A stretch of 64,000 bases of DNA. Source: Candidatus Ozemibacter sibiricus. Lineage in GTDB: Bacteria > Muiribacteriota > Ozemobacteria > Ozemobacterales > Ozemobacteraceae. Each line of letters starts with the position of its first letter. The stretch's first letter is position 1. The notes beneath the pieces are model-generated. The model ran no database searches. It was given only the letters and a program-made list of their open reading frames with translations, and had not been told where the DNA came from. Both the position numbers and the translations under genes were made by a program. Shown here piece by piece: positions 16,520 through 24,052 of the stretch. Where the stretch lies: positions 1 through 64,000 of the forward strand of contig QOQW01000026.1 of NCBI GenBank assembly GCA_003327425.1, written 5' to 3'.

Positions 16520-18240
16520 GTCCCATGCTGCGCCGGTGGTTGCTGCTGGCTTCGATGGCGCCATTCCTGCTGGCGATGCACTGGACCGTCGCGGCCCAGG
16601 GCACGAAGGAATCGTCGGTCGAAGCGCGGCTCTATCAACGGGCCACCGACCTGTTCCGGCAGGGCAAGCTGGATGAGGCCATGGCCGATCTCGAGCGGGT
16701 GCGCAAGCTGCGCCCCGATCATCCGGGAGCGCAGTTCCACCAAGCCGAAATCTGGCTGAAGCGGGGCGACCTGGCCAAAGCGACCGCCCTCCTCAAAGGG
16801 CTGGTCGGCCATGCCGAATTCGGCTCCAGAGCCCGCCAACGACTGGCCGACCTGGAGGCGGCCCGCCGCGCCCGATCGATCGACCAGGATGTGCAGGCCT
16901 ACCTGGAAGGCGGCGCCTGGAAGGAGGCCCTGCAGGCCGTGCGGCGCGGCTTGGAGCGACAGCCCGACAAGCCGGAGCTGCTGTGGGCCGGCGCATTCGC
17001 GGCCGCCATGGTGAACGATCAGATGCTGGCCGAGCAGTTCTACGAGCGCTATGCGGCCACCCGTCCGCCGGCCGAGCCGCGCGATGACCTGCGGCGCCTG
17101 CTGCACGGATGGTTCGCCCGCGATCATGCCCCGGCCGAGGCCATCGAGAACCTGCGCGGCATCGCCGACCAGCGCTTGCGGCCGCCGTTGGTGATGAAGG
17201 TCTTGCAGGAGCTGATGCTGGCCAACAAGCGCCACGAGGAGTTCGAGCAATTGCTGCTGGCCGAGGCCCGCCGGCCCGGGGCCAATGTGGGCGCCATCGA
17301 GCGGGATCTCGTGCGTTTCTACACCGAGACCGGCCAGTATGAGAAAGGTCTGCGCCTGCTCAACCGGCGGCCCATCGAATCGCTCGAGGACAACCTCAGC
17401 TATATCGAGCTGCTGACCCTGTCGGCCCAGGAAGAGCGGGCGATGACCACCGCCCGCACCCTGCTGGGGCTGTATCCCGACGAACTGCGTCTGCATTACG
17501 CCTGGTTGCGGGCCTTCCATCACCTGGTCGGGCGGACCGGCAAGGTGCCCGAGGGGAAGGATGCCTCCGGTTCGCCGCTGCGGCTGGTGGCGGTCGCCGA
17601 GGTCAACCGGATCTTGAACAGCAAGACCGAGTCGGGCAACCCGACCGCGGTGCTGACCGCCTTGCGGACCGCCATCGTCCTGCACGACCAGGCGACGTTG
17701 AACACGGCGGTGCAGAAGATGGCGCAACTGCCGGTGGAAGATCGCTATCTCGACGAACTGATCGAGGCGGCCGAGGACATGACCGAGCGGCATTTCCGGG
17801 CGCAGGCCATCGCCTTCCTGGAGATCCTGCTCGGGCAGCGGCCCGACGAGCCGCGCCTGCAGCGGGTTCTGGCCGAGAACTACTACCTGGACAACCGCAC
17901 CCTGGAAGCGCTGGAGCTGCTGCGCAGCGCCCATGCCGCCGATCCCAGGAGCATCCGCACCTTGCTGCTGCTGGTCGATGCCATGACCTCGGCCGGCCAG
18001 GCGGAAAAAGCCCTCGAGCTGGTGCTGGAGCGGCTCAAGGATCCCGATCTGGAGGAGGCGCCGCGGCGCCAGTTGAAGGCCAAGGCGAACATCCTGGGCG
18101 CGGAGATCGACGCTGGCCCGGCGGGCGTGGCGTCGCCCTCGGAAGACGACGCCGGGGCCACCGCCCCGGCGACCCGGCCGGACGAAGAGACGCCGGTCGC
18201 GCCGGACGGGACGGGCGCCAGCGACACGGGAGGTGATTGA
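16516..18240 (+). CDS. Exported tetratricopeptide-repeat protein
   Basis: 574 residues with a Sec signal peptide (about 7-28). TPR units run through most of the length, clearest at about 35-105 (LYQRATDLFRQGKLDEAMADLERV, AQFHQAEIWLKRGDLAKATALL) and 425-520. An acidic Pro/Thr/Ala-rich tail follows. It is probably periplasmic or outer-membrane associated and coupled to the TPR gene upstream by an ATGA overlap. The partner is unknown; TPR proteins of this size often work in secretion or in assembly of envelope complexes. Confidence 0.83.
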   Translation: MSPMLRRWLLLASMAPFLLAMHWTVAAQGTKESSVEARLYQRATDLFRQGKLDEAMADLERVRKLRPDHPGAQFHQAEIWLKRGDLAKATALLKGLVGHAEFGSRARQRLADLEAARRARSIDQDVQAYLEGGAWKEALQAVRRGLERQPDKPELLWAGAFAAAMVNDQMLAEQFYERYAATRPPAEPRDDLRRLLHGWFARDHAPAEAIENLRGIADQRLRPPLVMKVLQELMLANKRHEEFEQLLLAEARRPGANVGAIERDLVRFYTETGQYEKGLRLLNRRPIESLEDNLSYIELLTLSAQEERAMTTARTLLGLYPDELRLHYAWLRAFHHLVGRTGKVPEGKDASGSPLRLVAVAEVNRILNSKTESGNPTAVLTALRTAIVLHDQATLNTAVQKMAQLPVEDRYLDELIEAAEDMTERHFRAQAIAFLEILLGQRPDEPRLQRVLAENYYLDNRTLEALELLRSAHAADPRSIRTLLLLVDAMTSAGQAEKALELVLERLKDPDLEEAPRRQLKAKANILGAEIDAGPAGVASPSEDDAGATAPATRPDEETPVAPDGTGASDTGGD

Positions 18241-18352
18241 GCGGCGTCGGCATGAACGAACAAGCGGGCGGCGGCGAGCCGCCTCGATGGTACACAGACA
18301 ACCGGGAACCCGGTGGCGGGCTCCCCATTCCTATGGATACGAAGGAGGTCGA

Positions 18353-18502
18353 ATGCTGATCGAAATCTTCACCGACGGGCGGGTGCTGATCGACGGCCAG
18401 GATGCGGGCCCCGGCTATCAGCCGGAGCATGTCCTGCTGGACTATCTCACCAACCCCAAGGGATTCCTCGAGATGCGCCGGAAGCAGAAACACGCGGCCT
18501 GA
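18353..18502 (+). CDS. Small hypothetical protein, 49 residues
   Basis: A 49-residue ORF with an excellent ribosome site (GGAGG, seven bases before the ATG) and followed 46 bases later by a strong hairpin. The product is acidic at the start and basic at the end (EMRRKQKH), with no membrane segment or recognisable domain. In-frame sequence upstream to 18233 has no start with a comparable site. It may be co-transcribed with the TPR genes. Confidence 0.6.
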   Translation: MLIEIFTDGRVLIDGQDAGPGYQPEHVLLDYLTNPKGFLEMRRKQKHAA

Positions 18503-18548
18503 GCCGGCCGACCGTCCCGGATCAGGGTCGCCGGCGACGGCACCCATG

Positions 18549-18582
18549 ACGAACGGCGCCCCCGTCTGGGGGCGCCGTTCGT
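18549..18582. terminator. Strong hairpin terminator
   Basis: A perfect 15-base-pair inverted repeat (arms 18549-18563 and 18568-18582) with a GTCT loop. It lies between the small ORF and the convergent TPR gene, and may terminate in both directions. No T-tract is obvious. Confidence 0.72.
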
Positions 18583-18627
18583 CGGTCAAGACCAGGTTGG
18601 CGGCGTGGGCGGGCCGATCTGGGCCGG

Positions 18628-19677
18628 TCAGTGGGCGGCGGCCGGCGAGGCGTTCAGTTGCTGTCGGAGGCGCTCGGCCTCGCGGCGAGAGCGGGCCGCC
18701 TCTTCGGGCTGGCCCATCTCTTCCAGGATGCGGGCCCGCAGGTCGTAGCTGTCGGGGTTGTCGGGGTCGTCCTGGAGGAAGCGCTCGACCTCGCGGAGGG
18801 CGTCCTGGGCGCGGCCTTCTTCGAGGAGGGCGACGCTGAACTGGCGGCGCAGACGGCGCAGGCAGTCGCGGACGTAGCGGGCGAGGGTTTCCCACCCTTC
18901 GCGTCCCAGGATCAGGGACCGGGCGCGGGTAAAGAGATCGTAGGCCTCATCGCGCCGATCGAGCTTCTCGAGGATCTCGGCCTTGGTGATGAGACCGGGC
19001 GGGTAGTCGGGTTCTCGGGCCAGGACGATCTCGATCTCGGCGAGGGCTTCATCGTAGCGGCCGAGCTGGAGAAGAGCATCGCACAGGTTGTTGCGGGCCT
19101 TGGACTCGTCGGGGCGGGCCTGGACGTAGATGGTCCATTCGGCGCAGGCGGTCTGGTAGTCGCCGTGATCATAGCTGGAGTTGGCGATCTCGTAGTGGTA
19201 TTCGGGGTCGTCTGGTTTGAGGGCGATGGCGCGGCGGAAAGCGGCGATAGCGGCTGGCAGGTCGCCGATGGCATGGTAGCACTTGCCCAGGTAGTAGTGG
19301 GTGTCAGCCTGGTTGGGGTCGAGGCGGGCGGCCTCTTGGAGGGAACGAATGGCTTCCTTCCAGAACATTTCCTCGTAGTAGTGGTATCCCAGGTTGAAGT
19401 AGGCGTGGTCGAAATCGGGCTTGACCTCGATGGCCCGATGCCAGTAGTGGACCGCCTTCTCTTTGTCTTTCAGCTTGTAATACGTATTGCCAAGATTGTA
19501 GAGGGCTTTGTAGAATCGGGGGTCGAGGTCGAGGGCTTTCTGATAGAATTCGACCGCTGCGGTGTAATTTTCAGCCTTGAAGTGGCGGTTGCCGATCTCT
19601 TTGTAGATTTCGGGGTTCTGGGGATCCTGGGCGGCCAATTGGGAGAGTTCCTCGAGGGATTTGTCTTTCAGGTCCAT
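18628..19677 (-). CDS. Tetratricopeptide-repeat protein, cytoplasmic
   Basis: 349 residues from the ATG at 19677. No signal peptide or membrane segment. About eight consecutive TPR units begin at residue ~20; units at about 22-125 are near-canonical (IYKEIGNRHFKAENYTAAVEFYQKALDLDP, then ALYNLGNTYYKLKDKEKAVHYWHRAIEVKP). The C-terminal third has looser repeats and an Arg/Glu-rich helix. It is probably an interaction scaffold, and the partner is unknown. The gene has its own predicted promoter and is divergent from the amino-sugar recycling operon. Confidence 0.88.
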   Translation of the reverse strand: MDLKDKSLEELSQLAAQDPQNPEIYKEIGNRHFKAENYTAAVEFYQKALDLDPRFYKALYNLGNTYYKLKDKEKAVHYWHRAIEVKPDFDHAYFNLGYHYYEEMFWKEAIRSLQEAARLDPNQADTHYYLGKCYHAIGDLPAAIAAFRRAIALKPDDPEYHYEIANSSYDHGDYQTACAEWTIYVQARPDESKARNNLCDALLQLGRYDEALAEIEIVLAREPDYPPGLITKAEILEKLDRRDEAYDLFTRARSLILGREGWETLARYVRDCLRRLRRQFSVALLEEGRAQDALREVERFLQDDPDNPDSYDLRARILEEMGQPEEAARSRREAERLRQQLNASPAAAH

Positions 19678-19718
19678 GACGAATGCTCGCTTTCCTTGGG
19701 CATTTAAGATATGTTTCC

Positions 19719-19747
19719 ATTCTAAACCATTCCCTCCGAGCTGACAA
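19719..19747 (-). promoter_or_regulatory. Predicted sigma70-type promoter of the TPR gene
   Basis: On the minus strand, TTGTCA (19747-19742) and TAGAAT (19724-19719) are separated by 17 bases, about 40 bases upstream of the ATG at 19677. Confidence 0.6.
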
Positions 19748-19884
19748 GGACAGTAGGTGAAAATGTGGTATGGTACCGGTAAGGGTTCGCGGCCGACCAT
19801 GGCCGGGAAGGGGCTTGGGGTCGGGGTGAGCGGGCGACGTCGGCGATGGTCGGCGGCCCGGCCCCGCGCCGAGGGAGCAGGAAG

Positions 19885-21084
19885 ATGACGTCGGGAATGG
19901 TCTTCATCACGCTTGACATCGGGGGGACGGCGGCGCGCGGCTTCGCCGTGCGCTGGCCGGCGGGGCCGGTGGTGCCGCTGGCCGCTCCTTCCCGCAACCT
20001 GCGGCTCATCGTCGACCTCGAGCTGGGGCAGTTGCTGCTGGCGGTGCGCGAGCAGGCGGCCGCCGGCGGGCTGGGCGAGCCGCCCGCCGTCTGGCTGATC
20101 GGCGCGGCGGGGGGGCGTCCCGACCACGACCGGCCGCGCCTGACCACGCTGCTGGACGACCTCGGGGCGGCCACGGCCGGGGTGGAGGTCTGGCGTGATT
20201 TCGAGGCCAACCAGGCGGCGGCCTTCGCCGGGGGCGATGGCGTGCTCTCGGTCAACGGCACCGGTTCGGTCGTCTACGGCCACTGGCAGGGCCGGGAAGG
20301 GCGCCGCGGGGGGTGGGGCTATCTGCTGGAAGAGGTGCCGTCGGCGGGCGTCTGCGGGCGGTGGGCGGTGCAGGCGATCCTGCATGCGCTGAGCGGCGCC
20401 CCGGTCTCGGAGGTCTGGCCCGCCCTGCTGGCGGCTCGGCTGCCGGTGGCCTTCGATTCCCTGTCGGCGCTGCTCGACCATCTGTATGCGACGCCTTCGC
20501 CGCAGAAGGTGCTGGGCAGTTTCGCCCCACTGTTGACCCGGGCGGCCGATCTGGGCTGTGCCTGGAGCCGCGCCCGCCTCCGGGACGGCTTCACCGTCTG
20601 GGCGCATGATCTGGTCAGGCTGGCGGCCGAGCTGGCGCTGCCGGTCCCGGCGCCGGTGGCCGTCCTGGGAGGATTGTGGCGACATTGGCCCGGGGCCCGG
20701 GAACTGGCCAGCCAGATCCTCAATGAGGTCTGTCCGGGGCGGTTCGCCCTGCAGGCGCCGCGCTACGATCCCGCCTGGGGCCCGCTGCTGCGCTATCTGG
20801 CCACCGACGAGGGGGCCCGCACCGTCGGGGCGCCCTCGCCCGCGGCCGCTCTGCTCCAGGCCAGCCGCTTGATCGAACGCCTGTCGGGCGGCTCGGCCGA
20901 GCCGCCGCCCGCCCGTTCGGCCGAAGCCGCTGTCGCCGAGCGGCGCGACTCGGCGCTGGCCAGTTCTGCGGTGGGGCAGGCCGAAGGATCTGCCACCCCG
21001 CCGGCGCCCGCGGCGACCGACACGCCGCCCGCCGCGGGGGGCGAGGGGCCGGCCGACCGGGCGGGCGATTCGGCTGGCCGATGA
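19885..21084 (+). CDS. BadF/BcrA-type ATPase, probable amino-sugar kinase
   Basis: 399 residues from the ATG at 19885 (GGGAGCAGGAAG just upstream). ASKHA-fold kinase of the BadF/BadG/BcrA/BcrD family, which includes N-acetylglucosamine kinases. Phosphate loop 1 DIGGTAARG is near the N-terminus, VNGTGSVVYG forms phosphate loop 2, and there is a glycine-rich adenosine region VAVLGGLWRH. The RGGWGYLLEEVPSAG segment matches the usual GGWGxxLGDEGS region but is altered. An Ala/Pro-rich tail of ~70 residues follows. Next to murQ, the simplest role is phosphorylation of N-acetylmuramic acid or GlcNAc during murein recycling. That is inferred from context. Confidence 0.82.
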   Translation: MTSGMVFITLDIGGTAARGFAVRWPAGPVVPLAAPSRNLRLIVDLELGQLLLAVREQAAAGGLGEPPAVWLIGAAGGRPDHDRPRLTTLLDDLGAATAGVEVWRDFEANQAAAFAGGDGVLSVNGTGSVVYGHWQGREGRRGGWGYLLEEVPSAGVCGRWAVQAILHALSGAPVSEVWPALLAARLPVAFDSLSALLDHLYATPSPQKVLGSFAPLLTRAADLGCAWSRARLRDGFTVWAHDLVRLAAELALPVPAPVAVLGGLWRHWPGARELASQILNEVCPGRFALQAPRYDPAWGPLLRYLATDEGARTVGAPSPAAALLQASRLIERLSGGSAEPPPARSAEAAVAERRDSALASSAVGQAEGSATPPAPAATDTPPAAGGEGPADRAGDSAGR

Positions 21085-21165
21085 ACCCCTGTCGTCGTTT
21101 TCCCAGCGTTCGGCCACTGTTGGAGGCCGGGCCTCGCTGCACTCTGCACCTTCTGGAGACGCATC

Positions 21166-22131
21166 ATGCAACCGATTGAGCCAACCCTGGTGTCCCAGTC
21201 TCTGACCGAATCGCGCAATCCGCGCACCACCTGGATCGACCGGCAACCCACCGCCGAGGTGGTCCGGTTGTTCGTGCAAGAAGACCATGCCGTCTCGAAA
21301 GCGGTCGAGGCCATCGCCGACGATATCGCCCGCGCGGTCGATCTGATCGTGGCGGCCCGCCGGGCGGGCGGGCGGCTGGTCTACCTGGGCGCCGGCACCT
21401 CGGGACGCCTGGGCATCCTCGATGCCTCCGAGCTGCCGCCGACCTTCGGGGTCTCGCCCGACGAGGCCGTGGCGCTGATCGCCGGCGGACCGGCCGCCGT
21501 GACCCAGGCGATCGAGGGGGCCGAAGACGATGAAGAAGGGGCGCGGCGCGATCTCGAGGGCATCAGGTTCGCCGCTCCCGATCTGCTGGTCGGCATCAGC
21601 GCCAGCGGTCTGACCCCCTATGTGCGAGCCGGGCTGGCCCTGGCCCGCGAACGCCGCGCCCGCACTGTTTTGCTGACCTGCAATCCGCGCGGGCCCTTCC
21701 CCCCCGTCGATGTACTGCTGAACCCAGTGGTCGGGCCCGAGGTGATCACCGGCTCGACCCGCTTGAAATCGGGCACGGCCTGCAAGATGGTGCTGAACAT
21801 GCTGTCGTCGGTGGCGATGATCCGGCTCGGCAAGGTCTACCAGAACCTGATGGTCGACGTGCGGGCGACCAATGCCAAGCTGCGCGATCGGGCCCTGCGC
21901 ATCGTGGTCGAGGCGGGGAAGGTGTCGCGGGAACGGGCGGCCGAACTGCTGACGCAGGCCGGTGGCGATACCAAGGTCGCCATCCTGATGGCGCGCCGGG
22001 GCGGCACCCCCGAACTGGCCCGCGAAACCCTCGAAGCCACGCAGGGCGTGCTCTATCGCGCCCTCGGGGAACCCGACCAGCCGCCGGCCGGACCGACGGC
22101 CTCGCCGGCCACGGGGAACGCCCAGCCATGA
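21166..22131 (+). CDS. murQ: N-acetylmuramic acid 6-phosphate etherase
   Basis: 321 residues with the MurQ SIS domain: LTESRNPRT near the N-terminus, LVYLGAGTSGRLGILDASELPPTFG, the acid/base region IEGAEDDEEGA, VGISASGLTPYV, and GPEVITGSTRLKSGTACKMVLN. The enzyme splits MurNAc-6-phosphate into GlcNAc-6-phosphate and lactate in the cytoplasm. It lies downstream of the BadF-type kinase and overlaps the SpoIID gene by four bases (ATGA), so cell-wall sugar recycling and wall remodelling are encoded together. Confidence 0.97.
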   Translation: MQPIEPTLVSQSLTESRNPRTTWIDRQPTAEVVRLFVQEDHAVSKAVEAIADDIARAVDLIVAARRAGGRLVYLGAGTSGRLGILDASELPPTFGVSPDEAVALIAGGPAAVTQAIEGAEDDEEGARRDLEGIRFAAPDLLVGISASGLTPYVRAGLALARERRARTVLLTCNPRGPFPPVDVLLNPVVGPEVITGSTRLKSGTACKMVLNMLSSVAMIRLGKVYQNLMVDVRATNAKLRDRALRIVVEAGKVSRERAAELLTQAGGDTKVAILMARRGGTPELARETLEATQGVLYRALGEPDQPPAGPTASPATGNAQP

Positions 22132-23885
22132 GGCCGTCGCCGCTCGCCTCGGCCTGGGGAGTGTTCCGCCGGCCGCCGGCGATGGTCCGAAGATGGCTGC
22201 TGGTCGGTCTGCTCAGTCTGCTCATCGTCGGCCGCGTTCCAGACGAGGCCGGGGCGGCCCGGGGCAAGCCGACGGGGAACGCCCGCGGTCCGGCGCCGAC
22301 GGTCGCCAAGCCGGGGGCGTCCCGCCGCGCCTCGACCGCCAGCGGAGAGGCCGCCCCGGCGACGCCCGCGCGCCCCAGTGCGGAGCGGGCCGGAGCGACG
22401 GCGCCGGTGTTGCGCCTGAAGGTGGCCGAGTATGCGACCGGGCTGACCTTCCGGATGCCGCAGGGCGGCACCTGGAGCCTGGGCGGGAAGACCGGCCGCC
22501 TGGCCAGGAGCGATCGGGCCGAGGTGAGCGGCCGCCTGCAGAGCCGGGCCCGCCAGCAGTACCATGTCGTCGTCGAATCGGTGCCGATGCGTGATCCGGA
22601 GCGGGTGGCGGCGGCTCTGGCGAAATGGCGGGCGACCGGTCGGCCGATCCATACCTACCAGGCGGGGCGGCAGTCGCCGACCTGGGATGGGCGCGTCCTC
22701 TACATCGCGGCAGGTCTCTTCCCCACGCGGGAGGCGGCCCAGAAGCTGGTCGACCAGTTGGCCAACGACGGCCAATCGAGCTGGATCTTTGCTGAACCGC
22801 TGGCCCTCGCCAGAGGGACCATCGCCCTGACCATCAACGGGCGGCGGGTGGCGCAGGGCGCGGGGCCTCTGGGGTTGACGCCCGTTCGCGATCTGATTCT
22901 GCACAAGGTCGAGTATGCTCGCGGTTATAGCTGGCATGGCCGGGCCGATCGCACCTACCGAGGGCCGCTGACGATCGGGTGGGGGGCCCAGGATGCCCTC
23001 GATTGCGTGCTGGCTACCGATCTCGAGCACATCCTGGCCGGCGTGGTGCCGTCCGAGATCTCGTCGAAGGCGGCGCCGAGCGCCTTGCAGGCCCAGGCCG
23101 TGGCGGCGCGCGGGGAGATCCTGTCGAAAGTGGGGTTGCGTCACCTCAAAGAAGGGTTCGACTTCTGTGCCGAGCAGCACTGCCAGGTCTATGCCGGCGA
23201 CAACGCCGTCACCGATCGCATCGCGGCCGAGATCGCCCCGACGCGTGGTCTGATCCTGCACGCGGCGGACGGGACGATCCTCGATGCGGTCTACGCTGCG
23301 AACTGCGGGGGGCGGGGCGACCGCAACGACCTGGTCTGGAATTCGCAGCCCAATCCGCATCTGATCGGCGTCTGGGATGGCCCTCGTCCGCTCGCCCTCG
23401 ATCTCACCGACGAAGCGCAGGTGGCGTCCTTCATCCGCTTCCCGCCGTTCTCCTATTGCCAGGATCCGACCGTCGAGGGCGGGGACAAGTTCCGCTGGAC
23501 GCGCACCCTGACGGGCGACGCCTGGCAGAAGGTCGTGGCGGCCGCCGGAGTGGGCCGCATCCGCCAGATCGACGGCCTCGAGCGGGGCCCGTCGGGGCGC
23601 TTGTACAAAGTCGTCATTCATGGCGAGAAGGGGATCAAGACCGTCATGAGGGAACTGAAGATCCGCCAGCTCTTCGGCGGTCTGCGCAGCGCATGCTTCG
23701 TCGTCGCCTGGCAGCGCGATGCGGCGGGGTTCATCACCGGCGGGGAATTCACGGGGGCGGGGTGGGGCCACGGCGTGGGCATGTGCCAGACCGGGGCCCA
23801 GTACCTGGCCCGGCAGGGCTGGTCGTTCGATCGCATCCTGTTGCACTATTTCCCGGGCGCCCGGCTGGTCCTGAAATATCGGTAG
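22128..23885 (+). CDS. SpoIID/LytB-domain protein with SPOR-like region
   Basis: 585 residues. A hydrophobic signal or anchor lies at about 20-38, followed by an Ala/Pro-rich linker. A SPOR-like region at about 140-225 (YHVVVESVPMRDPERVAAALAKW, RVLYIAAGLFPTREAAQKLVDQL) could bind denuded glycan. The SpoIID/LytB domain at about 285-580 has the catalytic-type motif AQAVAARGEI and the ending GWGHGVGMCQTGAQYLARQGWSF. SpoIID proteins are lytic transglycosylases that cut denuded murein, and LytB enhances amidases. Spore formation is not implied by this gene alone. The stop-start overlap with murQ supports a role in wall turnover. Confidence 0.92.
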   Translation: MRPSPLASAWGVFRRPPAMVRRWLLVGLLSLLIVGRVPDEAGAARGKPTGNARGPAPTVAKPGASRRASTASGEAAPATPARPSAERAGATAPVLRLKVAEYATGLTFRMPQGGTWSLGGKTGRLARSDRAEVSGRLQSRARQQYHVVVESVPMRDPERVAAALAKWRATGRPIHTYQAGRQSPTWDGRVLYIAAGLFPTREAAQKLVDQLANDGQSSWIFAEPLALARGTIALTINGRRVAQGAGPLGLTPVRDLILHKVEYARGYSWHGRADRTYRGPLTIGWGAQDALDCVLATDLEHILAGVVPSEISSKAAPSALQAQAVAARGEILSKVGLRHLKEGFDFCAEQHCQVYAGDNAVTDRIAAEIAPTRGLILHAADGTILDAVYAANCGGRGDRNDLVWNSQPNPHLIGVWDGPRPLALDLTDEAQVASFIRFPPFSYCQDPTVEGGDKFRWTRTLTGDAWQKVVAAAGVGRIRQIDGLERGPSGRLYKVVIHGEKGIKTVMRELKIRQLFGGLRSACFVVAWQRDAAGFITGGEFTGAGWGHGVGMCQTGAQYLARQGWSFDRILLHYFPGARLVLKYR

Positions 23886-24052
23886 TTGATCCGGAACAGA
23901 CGGTTGGACCGCCGACTCGGTCGAGGGGAGAGCATCAGGCGTCGACCCGACGGGACCGGTGGGCCTTCTGTGCCAGTGGCCTTCTCTGTGGTTGCCGGGA
24001 AGCTTTCTCCCCTTCATGCGGGGAATTGGGGTAGAATGATCCCGAGGGTTAT

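Noticed and set aside
14355-16564. Long minus-strand frame opposite metX and the first TPR gene
   Set aside because: Composition is that of a GC-rich shadow, and the plus strand carries a clear MetX family protein with its catalytic residues.
19678-21288. Upstream extension of the minus-strand TPR frame to 21288
   Set aside because: It lies antisense to the BadF-type kinase gene. A promoter at 19719-19747 and the ATG at 19677 fit a shorter TPR protein.
22128-23885. SpoIID as evidence that the organism forms spores
   Set aside because: SpoIID/LytB-domain proteins occur in many non-sporulating bacteria, and no other sporulation-specific gene is seen. SpoIIE-type phosphatase domains are also widespread.
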